This document shows positions 42,752 to 51,673 of a stretch of 64,000 bases of DNA, one piece after another. Below the pieces are notes generated by a model. The model was not told the origin of the DNA. It saw only the letters and a list, made by a program, of their open reading frames with translations, and did no database searches. The stretch's first letter is position 1. Each line of letters starts with the position of its first letter. The DNA is taken from the NCBI GenBank assembly GCA_947087645.1, contig CAMUDN010000002.1:124001-188000 (forward strand), given 5' to 3'. The DNA comes from an uncultured Bulleidia sp. Lineage in GTDB: Bacteria; Bacillota_I; Bacilli_A; Erysipelotrichales; Erysipelotrichaceae. The translations under genes and the position numbers were made by a program.

Positions 42752-43936
42752 TTACAATTTAGTTGCTTTTGTTCCGGCTTTTGACATATTTTCTAAGATA
42801 TTTGAACGAAATGAAGTAGTTATTTTTTGCCGATGACGTTCACGTTTTAAAGCTAATGATATCAACTGATCCATTAATTGTTGGAAACTAACATTTTCGG
42901 CTTGCCAAAGATAAAATGAAAGTGATCCGGGAATGGTATTGATCTCATTTACATAAACTTTTTTGGTCTCAGCATCCATGATAAAATCAATGCGACAAAC
43001 ACCTGAGGCATTTAAAACACGAAAAGTATCTTTAGCTAATTGCTGAATATATTTTGTTTCTTCTTGACTAAGAGGAGCAGGAACTAAACGTGATGTAGCA
43101 GCCATCCCAGCACTATCTTTACTGTTACCAGCACCATATTTTTTATTAAAATCTAAAAATTCTTTTTCTTGCTGACTTACTTCTTCTAAAACAGAAGCCT
43201 TAGCAGAAGTCATATCACCAAGGACAGAACAGTTAATTTCCCGCATAGGTTTAATCACTTTTTCGGTAATTATTTTGTCATCATATTTCATAGCTTCTTT
43301 AAAACAAGTTAAATATTCTTCTTGATCATGGGCAATTGAAATACCGATTGATGATCCTGTTCGAGCTGGTTTAAGAATAACTGGATAACCAATGGAAGCA
43401 ACTTTTTTAAGTATTTGGTTTTGGTAGTTTTCAATATCTTCACTATAAGCCCAAAACCAGGGAGTAATAGGTAAATGATTGTCATGTAAAATATGTTTTT
43501 GGAAAACCTTATCTTGACCTGCTACAGCACCATATATATCACAACCAGCAAAAGGTATTTTAAGCATTTCAAATAAACCTTGAATTGTTCCATCTTCACC
43601 ATTTGTGCCATGCATAATTGGAATTGCTAAATCAATAACATTTAATTCTTTTCTTTGAAATAGTTTGGGCTTAACTGGTAAAATTAAACATTTATTTTGA
43701 CTTTGTACTAAGGTCACTTGTTGACTGCTTTGTAACAGTTCTGGTAAATGTGTAAAATTTTCGATCTGAAAGAATTTATCCATGTTATAATAAATCTTGC
43801 GATCTTTAGCTACATATAATGGAATAATATCATATTTATTTTTATCTAGAGCGTGGATAGCTTGTTGAGCTGAAATGATTGATACTTCATGTTCAACAGA
43901 TTCCCCACCAAAAAAAACACCGACATGTAATTTCAT
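42752..43936 (-). CDS. ddl: D-alanine-D-alanine ligase
   Basis: Joins two D-alanines for peptidoglycan precursors. The 394-residue ATP-grasp enzyme has FFGGESVEHEVSIISA at the N-terminus, PIMHGTNGEDGTIQGLFE, KPARTGSSIGIS, the omega-loop LDFNKKYGAGN and RIDFIMD...VNEINTIPGS. The omega-loop keeps Tyr (NKKY), which in this family favours D-Ala over D-lactate. It has a C-terminal tail of about 20 residues beyond the usual end. AAAAGGAG precedes the ATG. Confidence 0.94.
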   Translation of the reverse strand: MKLHVGVFFGGESVEHEVSIISAQQAIHALDKNKYDIIPLYVAKDRKIYYNMDKFFQIENFTHLPELLQSSQQVTLVQSQNKCLILPVKPKLFQRKELNVIDLAIPIMHGTNGEDGTIQGLFEMLKIPFAGCDIYGAVAGQDKVFQKHILHDNHLPITPWFWAYSEDIENYQNQILKKVASIGYPVILKPARTGSSIGISIAHDQEEYLTCFKEAMKYDDKIITEKVIKPMREINCSVLGDMTSAKASVLEEVSQQEKEFLDFNKKYGAGNSKDSAGMAATSRLVPAPLSQEETKYIQQLAKDTFRVLNASGVCRIDFIMDAETKKVYVNEINTIPGSLSFYLWQAENVSFQQLMDQLISLALKRERHRQKITTSFRSNILENMSKAGTKATKL

Positions 43937-44041
43937 GTATAATACTCCTTTTCACTTGCCTATTATAATACGACAATGTTTATTGTGTTACCATAATTAA
44001 GGAATTAAAAGATAATTTTTAGATATATTGAAAGGAACGTT

Positions 44042-44539
44042 ATGAAACAATTTATTGCTCATTTTACAAAAGTAAGTTTTACACAATTTAAGAAAGATAT
44101 GCTTAAGTTAGGATATGATTTAAAAATGATTGAACAAGCATATGATAATATAGTGATACCTAAAAGGACAACAAAAGGGTCAGCAGGTTATGATTTTGTT
44201 TGTCCGTTTAATTTGCATATTGGTAAGGATAGTGTACTTATTCCTACTGGTATTCGTGCTAAAATGGATTTAGATTATGTGCTAATGCTATTTCCTCGTT
44301 CATCACTTGGTTTTAAATATGGTTTACAATTGGATAATAGTGTTGGCATTATTGATAGTGATTATTATAATTCTGATAATGAAGGTCATATTATGGCAAA
44401 AGTTCATGCTTGTAAGGAATTTAGCTTATCGGCTGGAAGCCGTTTTATACAGGGTGTTTTTTTACAATATGGTCTAGCAAATGAAGAAGATGTTTTAACT
44501 GAACGTAATGGTGGAATAGGTAGTACAGATAATATATAG
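44042..44539 (+). CDS. dut: dUTPase-family protein (dUTP diphosphatase)
   Basis: The 165-residue protein has the five trimeric dUTPase motifs: GSAGYDF, PTGIRAKM, PRSSLGFKYGLQLDNSVGII then DSDYY, GSRFIQGVFLQYG and a final RNGGIGSTD. The last has Ile where classical enzymes have Phe in GGFGST. It carries a 40-residue N-terminal extension. It removes dUTP and makes dUMP. GAAAGGAACG lies before the ATG; map follows 8 bases after its stop. Confidence 0.88.
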   Translation: MKQFIAHFTKVSFTQFKKDMLKLGYDLKMIEQAYDNIVIPKRTTKGSAGYDFVCPFNLHIGKDSVLIPTGIRAKMDLDYVLMLFPRSSLGFKYGLQLDNSVGIIDSDYYNSDNEGHIMAKVHACKEFSLSAGSRFIQGVFLQYGLANEEDVLTERNGGIGSTDNI

Positions 44540-44547
44540 GAGGTAAT

Positions 44548-45399
44548 ATGGATAAACGCTGGAAACAAATTATGCTTGATGAGCCAATTCCTACTCATAT
44601 AAAAGAAAGAATGGAAGAATTACGTCACCAAGGACAAGTGGTTATTGACGATAAATATATTAAAAGACCAAGTCAGATTGAAGGCATTCGGAAAGCATCA
44701 GCTTTAAATACAGCTGTTCTGGATGAAGTTGCTAAGCATATCAAAGAGGGAATGAGTACACAAGATATTGATGATATTGTTGCTAATTTTACCAAAGAAC
44801 ATGGTGGTATATGTGCCCCTTATCATTTTGAAGGATTTCCTAAACATGTTTGTACATCAATTAATGAAGAAGTTTGTCATGGTATTCCTACTCGTTTAAA
44901 GAAGCTTCATGATGGGGATATTATTAATGTTGATTGTACAACTATTTTAGATGGTTATTATGGGGATGCCAGTCGGATGTTTTATATTGGTAATGTTTCT
45001 AAAGAACGTCAAAAGCTTTGCGAGATAACGAAAGAAGCTTTAGATTTAGCTGTCCAAGTTGCAAAGCCTTGGGCACATGTTGGTGATATTGGTTATACAA
45101 TTCAAAATTTTATTAAAAAGACACCTTATTCAGTAGTCCGTGATATTGGCGGTCATGGTGTTGGCTTAGAATTTCATGAAGATCCTTTTGTTTCACATAT
45201 TGGTCAAAAACACCATGGTATGGTTCTTGTGCCAGGAATGATAATTACCATTGAGCCAATGATTAATGCTGGTGGAGCAAGTGTAGTTATTGATCCTTAT
45301 AATGAATGGGTTATTTCAACTCGTGATGGTAAAGATTCAGCTCAATGGGAATATACTATACTGATTAAAGAAGATGGAAATGAGGTCATAAGTCACTAA
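44548..45399 (+). CDS. map: Type I methionine aminopeptidase with N-terminal extension
   Basis: Removes the initiator Met. The 283-residue enzyme has an extra N-terminal segment of about 40 residues without zinc-finger cysteines, then the pita-bread domain: NVDCTTILDGYYGDASRMF (first metal Asps), DIGGHGVGLEFHEDP (His), IITIEPMINAG (Glu) and a late QWEYTILI (Glu). AGGAGG precedes the ATG at 44548. Its stop overlaps the pyrophosphatase ATG by one base. Confidence 0.94.
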   Translation: MDKRWKQIMLDEPIPTHIKERMEELRHQGQVVIDDKYIKRPSQIEGIRKASALNTAVLDEVAKHIKEGMSTQDIDDIVANFTKEHGGICAPYHFEGFPKHVCTSINEEVCHGIPTRLKKLHDGDIINVDCTTILDGYYGDASRMFYIGNVSKERQKLCEITKEALDLAVQVAKPWAHVGDIGYTIQNFIKKTPYSVVRDIGGHGVGLEFHEDPFVSHIGQKHHGMVLVPGMIITIEPMINAGGASVVIDPYNEWVISTRDGKDSAQWEYTILIKEDGNEVISH

Positions 45400-47036
45400 T
45401 GGTTAATGAAACAATATATGTAAGTGGTCATCGGCATCCGGATAGTGATGCTATATGTAGTGCCATTGCTTATGCTGAATTATTAAATCAAACAGGTAGA
45501 AAAGCTATGGCTTGTCGGCAAGGACCATTAAATGAAGAAACAAAGTTTATTTTAAAAAGATTTGGCTTAGATAATCCTTTATTAATGACAGATGCTAGAG
45601 CACGTTTGTGTGATATTGAAATTGATAATCCGACAACGATTAAAACTTATGAAACAATACATCATGCTTGGCATTTAATGGAACATACTAAAAATAGAAG
45701 CCTTTTTGTAATTGATGATAGTGGTAAATTAAGAGGGATTTGTACTACTTCTGATTTATCTCGTTATCGTTTTCATCCTGATAAAGATCTAGCTGATTTA
45801 ATGAAAACAGCATCGTTGGCTAATATTGCTCGGACGATAGGTGGTCGTATTCGCTTTGAACCAGAAAATTTCCATTTTAATGGTCAGATTCATGTTATTA
45901 CTGTGGAAAAGATGGATGATAGTCCATATCAACTAAAAGATTGTGTTGCTTTAATGTCAGTTGGTTCTTTAAAACAAATTGCAGCAATTAAAGAAGGTGT
46001 TCGTTGTCTTATTTTAACAGCAGGAGCTAAAGCTACTTTAGAAGTTGTTACGGCAGCTAAGAAGTTAGGTTGTGCAATTTTGGAAACAAGAGATAGTACT
46101 ATGCATACAGCCTTTGTAATCAATGAAAGTTATAGTGTAGAACAAATTATGACTTTGAATCCGATTTGTTTTGGAGATACAGAATATGTTGATGATGTAG
46201 CTTCTAAAATGAATCATTCACGTGTTCGTTCTTATCCTGTATTAGATAAACAAGGGAATATTGTTGGTGCTATTTCTCGTTATCATACACGTAATTATAA
46301 AAAGTTACAGATTGCTTTAGTCGATCATAGTGCAACTAACCAATCTATGCAGAATATTGATAAGGGAGATATTGTAGCAATTGTCGATCATCATCATATT
46401 GGAGATATTACGACTACACATCCTATTGAATATCGTAATCATCGTTGTGGCTGTACTTGTACTATTGTTACTAAGTTATATGCTGAAGCAGGTATTGTTC
46501 CAAGTAAAGCAATTGCCGGTATTATGTTATCAGCTATTTTGTCAGATACATTGAATTTCAAATCGGCAACTACTACAGATGAAGATCGTGATACAGTACA
46601 ATATTTAGCAACTTTAGCAGAAATAGATGATGTTAATGCATATGCTACAGAAATGTTGAATGCTTCTGTATCTTTGAAAGATTCTAGTCCGAAAGATATT
46701 CTTTATCGTGATTTAAAATATTACGATGTTGATCGTTATCATATTGCTATTGGTCAAACTAATTTTTCACATAGTGAAGAAGTACAATCACTAATTCCAA
46801 AAATGAAAGAATTGATTAAGAAAGAGCAGGAAAATCAAGGTCTTGATTTATTAGTTATGTTATTTACGGATGTATTAGGAGCAGGTTCTTATTTTGTTTA
46901 TAATGGTTCTATGAGCTATGTTTTAAAAGAATTTTTAGCTACAATTATTGATGAAAATAGTGCCTTTGATCCAAAGATCATTTCGCGTAAACAACAATTA
47001 ATGCCAACTTTATCGGAATTATTAAAACAGCAATAA
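45399..47036 (+). CDS. ppaC: CBS-domain family II (Mn-dependent) inorganic pyrophosphatase
   Basis: The 545-residue enzyme has the DHH domain split by a regulatory insert: metal ligands in GHRHPDSDAI (H11, D15, D17), a CBS-DRTGG-CBS insert (about 65-300), then VDHS (D309), VDHHHIGD (330-337) and the DHHA2 domain ending with ISRKQQ. CBS-PPases are controlled by adenine nucleotides and the DRTGG types also bind diadenosine polyphosphates. It is translationally coupled to map and followed by rnz. Confidence 0.95.
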   Translation: MVNETIYVSGHRHPDSDAICSAIAYAELLNQTGRKAMACRQGPLNEETKFILKRFGLDNPLLMTDARARLCDIEIDNPTTIKTYETIHHAWHLMEHTKNRSLFVIDDSGKLRGICTTSDLSRYRFHPDKDLADLMKTASLANIARTIGGRIRFEPENFHFNGQIHVITVEKMDDSPYQLKDCVALMSVGSLKQIAAIKEGVRCLILTAGAKATLEVVTAAKKLGCAILETRDSTMHTAFVINESYSVEQIMTLNPICFGDTEYVDDVASKMNHSRVRSYPVLDKQGNIVGAISRYHTRNYKKLQIALVDHSATNQSMQNIDKGDIVAIVDHHHIGDITTTHPIEYRNHRCGCTCTIVTKLYAEAGIVPSKAIAGIMLSAILSDTLNFKSATTTDEDRDTVQYLATLAEIDDVNAYATEMLNASVSLKDSSPKDILYRDLKYYDVDRYHIAIGQTNFSHSEEVQSLIPKMKELIKKEQENQGLDLLVMLFTDVLGAGSYFVYNGSMSYVLKEFLATIIDENSAFDPKIISRKQQLMPTLSELLKQQ

Positions 47037-47049
47037 GAAAGTAGGAAAT

Positions 47050-47958
47050 ATGATAGAAGTACATTTAATTGGTACGGGTGGTACAGTGCCTTTACCCAAG
47101 CGTTGGCTGACATCTTTATACATTAAATTAAATGGTAAAGTAACTTTGGTTGACTGTGGGGAAGGAACACAAATAGCCCTTCAAGAGCAAGGTTTATCAC
47201 TAAAGCCAATTGATAATATTCTTTTAACGCATTTTCATGCTGATCATACAGCCGGTTTACCGGGTTTATTATTGACGATGGCAAAGGCTGATCGAAAAGA
47301 GCCAATTCGGATATATGGACCTAAAGGTTTAAAAGAAATAATTCAGGGAATTTATGCTTTAGCACGTTATATACCATTTCCCATTGAAAGTGTTGAAATT
47401 GAAAATCATAGTTCTTTTATGTTTGACAAATTAAAAGTAGAAGCATTTTTAATGAACCATTCAGTTGAATGTTATGGCTATCGTTTTGAATTAGCACGTA
47501 GACCAAAATTTTTAGTTACAAAAGCTAAGGAATTGGATATTCCTGTAAGATATTGGTCACATTTGCAAAATGGTGAAGTGATTGAATATAATCAGCAAAA
47601 AATACAGCCAAGTTCTGTTTTGGGTACGACAAGAAAAGGAATTTCTTTACTTTATGCAACTGATACAAGACCGAATAATAATTTATTAATAGCAGCTGAA
47701 AAAGTTGATTTATGTATTATTGAAGGTATGTATGGTGATATAGATAAAATAATAAATGCCCAAAATAACAAACATATGATGATGCAAGAAGCTTGTACAT
47801 TAGCTAAAAAATGTCAAGTAAAAGAATTATGGTTGACACATTATTCACCATCAATGCCTTTTCCAGAAGATTATGAAGACGAATTGAAAAAGATTTATCC
47901 AACAGTTAAAATAAGCCATGATGGGCAAAATAAAATATTAAGATTTGAAGGAGATTAG
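47050..47958 (+). CDS. rnz: Ribonuclease Z (tRNA 3' endonuclease)
   Basis: Trims the 3' trailer of tRNA precursors. The 302-residue metallo-beta-lactamase-fold protein has GTGGTVPLPKRW, the zinc motif LTHFHADHTAGLPGLL, the late YATDTRP and LTHYSPSM. Residues 150-190 match the exosite region. GAAAGTAGGAA precedes the ATG. It is third in the map-ppaC-rnz-lipid kinase run, 13 bases after ppaC. Confidence 0.92.
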   Translation: MIEVHLIGTGGTVPLPKRWLTSLYIKLNGKVTLVDCGEGTQIALQEQGLSLKPIDNILLTHFHADHTAGLPGLLLTMAKADRKEPIRIYGPKGLKEIIQGIYALARYIPFPIESVEIENHSSFMFDKLKVEAFLMNHSVECYGYRFELARRPKFLVTKAKELDIPVRYWSHLQNGEVIEYNQQKIQPSSVLGTTRKGISLLYATDTRPNNNLLIAAEKVDLCIIEGMYGDIDKIINAQNNKHMMMQEACTLAKKCQVKELWLTHYSPSMPFPEDYEDELKKIYPTVKISHDGQNKILRFEGD

Positions 47959-47960
47959 GC

Positions 47961-48863
47961 ATGTATTATGTAATTGTTAATCCTGGCTCGGGTTCTTATC
48001 ATAATAAGACATGGGAATGTGTTTCAAATATTTTAAAAAAACATGGTGAAATTTATCAAGTTTTTTATTCCAATAAAAAGTATGATGTAAATCACATTTT
48101 AAAAGATTTACAACGTGGTCAGATGATCAAAGTTCTTTTGATTGGTGGTGATGGAACGATTAATTTAGCTGTCAATGCGATTAATGATTTTAAACAAGTT
48201 AAAATTGGTTATATACCAAGTGGATCAGGTAATGACTTTGGACGAAGTATGGGTATCATGCGTGATACGGAATTAGTTATGTCATCAATTCTTCGAAAAG
48301 GATATCGTTTAATTGATGTTGCGCAAGTTAAAATTATTCAGGGTGATCATCCGCAAACACGCCGTTTTATGATTTCATGTGGTCTTGGATATGATGCTTT
48401 AGCTGGATATCATGTGCAAAAAAGTCCTTTTAAATCACGAATGAATAAGTATGGTATGGGTAATTTAGTTTATCTTGCATCAGGTGCTTTCTCAATGTTT
48501 CAATATAAACCATTTCATTTTGTTGATAATAAGGAAGAAGTGGCTTTCTATGTTGCTATGAATCAACGTTATGAAGGGGGTGGTTTTTTGTTTGCCCCAA
48601 ATGCTAATCCTCAAGATGGTTTATTAGATTTTATGAAAGTTGCTAATATTAGCCGTTTAAAAATGCTACAATTAATACCAAGTGCTCGTAATGGAAAACA
48701 TATTTTTTCGAAACATGTATCACTTGAAGCATCGGCTTATCATCATTTAGAAATGGTTGAACCTGTTTATATTCATGCTGATGGTGAAGTTTTAGGTAAA
48801 GCGATAGAAGTTGAATTTAGTATTTTAAAAGATAAATTATGTTTATTGAATAGTGAAATATAA
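47961..48863 (+). CDS. Diacylglycerol kinase family (YegS/DgkB-like) lipid kinase
   Basis: The 300-residue protein has IVNPGSGSYHNK, GGDGTINLAVNAI and PSGSGNDFGRSMG, the nucleotide-binding and catalytic motifs of the DagK catalytic family, and the C-terminal LDFMKVANISRLKM and HADGE segments. It likely phosphorylates diacylglycerol or a related lipid at the membrane surface. It starts 2 bases after rnz and ends at a bidirectional terminator. Confidence 0.88.
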   Translation: MYYVIVNPGSGSYHNKTWECVSNILKKHGEIYQVFYSNKKYDVNHILKDLQRGQMIKVLLIGGDGTINLAVNAINDFKQVKIGYIPSGSGNDFGRSMGIMRDTELVMSSILRKGYRLIDVAQVKIIQGDHPQTRRFMISCGLGYDALAGYHVQKSPFKSRMNKYGMGNLVYLASGAFSMFQYKPFHFVDNKEEVAFYVAMNQRYEGGGFLFAPNANPQDGLLDFMKVANISRLKMLQLIPSARNGKHIFSKHVSLEASAYHHLEMVEPVYIHADGEVLGKAIEVEFSILKDKLCLLNSEI

Positions 48864-48884
48864 AAGGCACCGCAAGTGCCTTTT
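48862..48884. terminator. Bidirectional terminator, AAAAGGCAC/GTGCCTTTT
   Basis: A nine-base stem with a short loop separates the convergent lipid kinase and aminotransferase genes and overlaps the latter's stop codon. Confidence 0.8.
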
Positions 48885-50088
48885 ATAAACTAGTTTGTAT
48901 TTCTTTGAGCCTTTTAGCTAAACCGGAAATTTGTTTTAAACTTAAAGAACATAAAGCAATACGAATACCTTTTGGAACACGAACTGTATAAATGTGATGT
49001 TCCATTAATGCTTTTTGATATTTAATTGGCTGATCATGAATTAAAGTTAAGAAAAAACCTTCTTTATAAGGATAATAAGCAAGCTGACAAAGATCAGCTT
49101 CTTTTTTAAATAGGTTGGCTCTTTCTTGTAATAAAGTAACAGCTTTCTTTTTTTCATTAAGATAAGCAACTGGATTTTGAATAATATGAGCAATATTTTT
49201 CATTGCAGCATTAGCTACATTTGACCAAGTAGCACGTGCTTGTCGATCAAGAACATTGCTGATTGAATGAATAATATCTTCATTTTGATGAAGAAAAAAT
49301 AGACCACCAACTCTTAAGCCATATGAAGTAAAACTCTTAGAACAACTAAAAGCAATTAAAGCAAGAATATTTTTATGCAATTCATTCCAACTATCTAAAA
49401 AAAGACGACTATCTTTTTGCAAAGAATAATCAATATAAGCAACATCATTTAGTAAAATGATTTTTTTATTTTCAGGTAAAGAATTTAAGAAAGTAACTAT
49501 TTCTTGCCATTCATTATTACTTAGTGAATAACCAGTAGGATTTTGACAAGGATCATTAATTAATAGAATTAATTTATCTTTTTGTTGTAAATTATCTAAA
49601 ATAAGTTTTTTTAAACCATCAATATCAAATTTTTGCCCTTTAAATAGATTATAAAAGACAGTTTTTAATTCATTTTCTTGGGCCATCAAATGATAGACAG
49701 GCCAAGCAATATCTGGTATTAGAACAGGATCACCTTTTTCTAGAAAGTTATTAAAGACAAGACTGATTGCTCCTGTACCACCAGGAGTGGCAATAAAATC
49801 ATGTTTGAGAACTACTTTTTTATCTTGTATAAGCCATTTTGTAATGGCTTGACAGAAATCAGGGTTACCCTTGAAATTTTGAGCATAAGCAGCTTTAATA
49901 GCTGAACTAATTTGATCATATGGTTTAAAAACACTATCAAAGGCTATAATTTTACCATCTTCACCATAAAGTGTACCAACAGTAGCATTAATCTTATTTG
50001 GATCGGTATCTTGTTTAGCTTTATTAGCAATAGCAAAGACAGTATCTATGAGAGGATCAGTATTTCTACTTTTTTTTGTAAATGACAT
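48883..50088 (-). CDS. PLP-dependent class I/II aminotransferase
   Basis: The 401-residue fold-type I enzyme has TPGGTGAISLVFNN, the INDPCQNPTGYSLSNNEW segment with the PLP-contacting Asn, LLNDVAYIDYS (Asp and Tyr) and FSCSKSFTSYGLRVGG with the Schiff-base Lys and phosphate-binding Arg. The NPTG motif and length suggest an aromatic or aspartate-type amino acid aminotransferase. The substrate cannot be set by sequence. AAAAGGAGG precedes the ATG; it follows the FolT-like gene after 26 bases. Confidence 0.88.
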   Translation of the reverse strand: MSFTKKSRNTDPLIDTVFAIANKAKQDTDPNKINATVGTLYGEDGKIIAFDSVFKPYDQISSAIKAAYAQNFKGNPDFCQAITKWLIQDKKVVLKHDFIATPGGTGAISLVFNNFLEKGDPVLIPDIAWPVYHLMAQENELKTVFYNLFKGQKFDIDGLKKLILDNLQQKDKLILLINDPCQNPTGYSLSNNEWQEIVTFLNSLPENKKIILLNDVAYIDYSLQKDSRLFLDSWNELHKNILALIAFSCSKSFTSYGLRVGGLFFLHQNEDIIHSISNVLDRQARATWSNVANAAMKNIAHIIQNPVAYLNEKKKAVTLLQERANLFKKEADLCQLAYYPYKEGFFLTLIHDQPIKYQKALMEHHIYTVRVPKGIRIALCSLSLKQISGLAKRLKEIQTSL

Positions 50089-50114
50089 GAAAAGACCTCC
50101 TTTTGATTATTAAA

Positions 50115-50699
50115 TCAAAATTTAAGTGGTAAAGTATAAGTTTGTTCAATTAAATGACGTTGATTGAGAATTGGTAATAAGGCATTAAAGACGAGAATTA
50201 AGAGCATAATCTCAATAGGTAATAAAAGACTATTCTTAACAGCTGATACAATAAAATATGCCCAATATGTTTTTTTAGTATAGAGAATAGAAGTCCAAAG
50301 ACTACCAATAAACATATTTGTAATAATATTATTGCATAATTTAGCTAAAATAATTGATCTTATATTAATCTTTTTATCATAGAAGAAAAAAGAATAGAAA
50401 AAATTACCTAATATAGCGGTTAAAATATAGCCAGGGAAAAAAATGCCTTTGGGAAAAATAGCAAAACCTAATAAATCAGTGACAACAGCTGATAATACAC
50501 CAGCAGTTGGACCAATAATAGTTGCTTCTACAGCAACAAAGATAAAAGTAAAGCCAACACTTAAATTTTTAGCGACTGAGATATGAAAAAAACGACCAGA
50601 AATAATTTTTAAAGCAATAAATAATGCAATTAAGGCTAAATAACGAACATCTTTTAATTTTTTAGCACTACTTTGAAATTGATTGAATATATACATCAT
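50115..50699 (-). CDS. folT: Folate-type ECF transporter S component (FolT-like)
   Basis: The 194-residue protein has six hydrophobic segments. The pattern ALIALFIALKIISGRFF, SVGFTFIFVAVEATIIGPTAG and VVTDLLGFAIFPKG is that of folate S components, which capture the vitamin and dock on the shared EcfAAT module. That module is not in the window. Folate specificity is inferred from family resemblance. GGGGAGG precedes the ATG. It appears co-transcribed with the aminotransferase. Confidence 0.78.
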   Translation of the reverse strand: MMYIFNQFQSSAKKLKDVRYLALIALFIALKIISGRFFHISVAKNLSVGFTFIFVAVEATIIGPTAGVLSAVVTDLLGFAIFPKGIFFPGYILTAILGNFFYSFFFYDKKINIRSIILAKLCNNIITNMFIGSLWTSILYTKKTYWAYFIVSAVKNSLLLPIEIMLLILVFNALLPILNQRHLIEQTYTLPLKF

Positions 50700-50779
50700 G
50701 AAACCTCCCCAATGAATAATCCAAACAATAAAATATCATGTTGTGAGCAAGAAAACAATGTAATTTTATGATCATCATG

Positions 50780-50785
50780 TATAAT
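50780..50785 (+). promoter_or_regulatory. -10 box placing the transcript start at the ATG (leaderless geometry)
   Basis: TATAAT ends six bases before the ATG at 50792, the same spacing as at 3782-3794. No Shine-Dalgarno sequence is seen before this or the upstream in-frame ATG codons at 50768 and 50777. Confidence 0.45.
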
Positions 50786-50791
50786 AAACAT

Positions 50792-51670
50792 ATGGCTTAT
50801 ATTGCAATAACGGTTGATAACTTAAATGAAATAGATGATTATATCCAAGCTGGTGCTGAAGAATTTATATTTGCTTTGGCAAATTGTCACTTTAGTTCAT
50901 TAACATCTTTTTCTAAAGAATATTTAGTTACTTTTAAAAAAAAGATATTAAAAAAGAAAAAAATGACTGTTTTAATGAATCGTTTATTTTCGCAAAAACA
51001 GATTGCTAAAGCACAAGATGATTTAGTGTATTTGTTAAAGGAAGGTATTGATAATATTTTATTTGCTGATCCTGGTTTATTACGTAAAGCTAAACAGATT
51101 GATGCTATAGATAAATTAATTTATTCGCCAGAAACATTGTTAACTTCATCATATGATGCTCAAATATGGTTATCATTAGGTTTAAAAAAGGTAGTTATTT
51201 CACCTCTTTTAACAGCTAAAGAAATTATGTTGATAGCTTCTTTAGTACCACATTTATCTTTGCCTATCCACGGATATCAAATTATGTCAGTTTCACAAAG
51301 ACATCTTTTGAGTGCTTATCAAAAGTATAGTGGTGTGCAAATGCAAGCTCGTGATAATCAAAAGCTTTGGATACAAGAAACAAATCGACAAGGGCATATG
51401 CCTATTTATGAAAGTGAATTTGGGACAGTTATCTATACAGATTTTGTTTTACAAAGTTTTCAACATTTACATAAGTTTGTTGAGATGGGAATTGAACGTT
51501 TAGAAATTAATACACATTATTTAAGTAAAGAAGAAAGTATTTTAGCAATCCAACTTTATAAAGATATTTTAAGTGGTAAAGATGGTAAGCAGTGTGAAGA
51601 AGAATATAGAAAGGCATTTTCTGATCTGCCATTAGAAGATGGTTATTATGGTCAGAAAACGATAAGGTAG
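50792..51670 (+). CDS. U32-family protein, TrhP1/YrrN-like
   Basis: The 292-residue protein is a short U32 peptidase-like protein immediately followed by a long U32 protein, the arrangement of trhP1-trhP2 (yrrN-yrrO), which in Bacillus are needed for hydroxylation of tRNA U34. It lacks the cysteine cluster of the long partner, as expected. Segments include YIQAGAEEFIFALANCHFSS and PEFGT-like YESEFGTVIYTDF. I prefer the ATG at 50792 because the -10 box lies just upstream of it. Longer starts at 50768 and 50777 overlap the promoter. Confidence 0.72.
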   Translation: MAYIAITVDNLNEIDDYIQAGAEEFIFALANCHFSSLTSFSKEYLVTFKKKILKKKKMTVLMNRLFSQKQIAKAQDDLVYLLKEGIDNILFADPGLLRKAKQIDAIDKLIYSPETLLTSSYDAQIWLSLGLKKVVISPLLTAKEIMLIASLVPHLSLPIHGYQIMSVSQRHLLSAYQKYSGVQMQARDNQKLWIQETNRQGHMPIYESEFGTVIYTDFVLQSFQHLHKFVEMGIERLEINTHYLSKEESILAIQLYKDILSGKDGKQCEEEYRKAFSDLPLEDGYYGQKTIR

Positions 51671-51673
51671 AAT

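Noticed and set aside
50700..50791. Tetrahydrofolate riboswitch before the FolT-like gene
   Set aside because: The gap is too short and lacks the conserved aptamer sequence.
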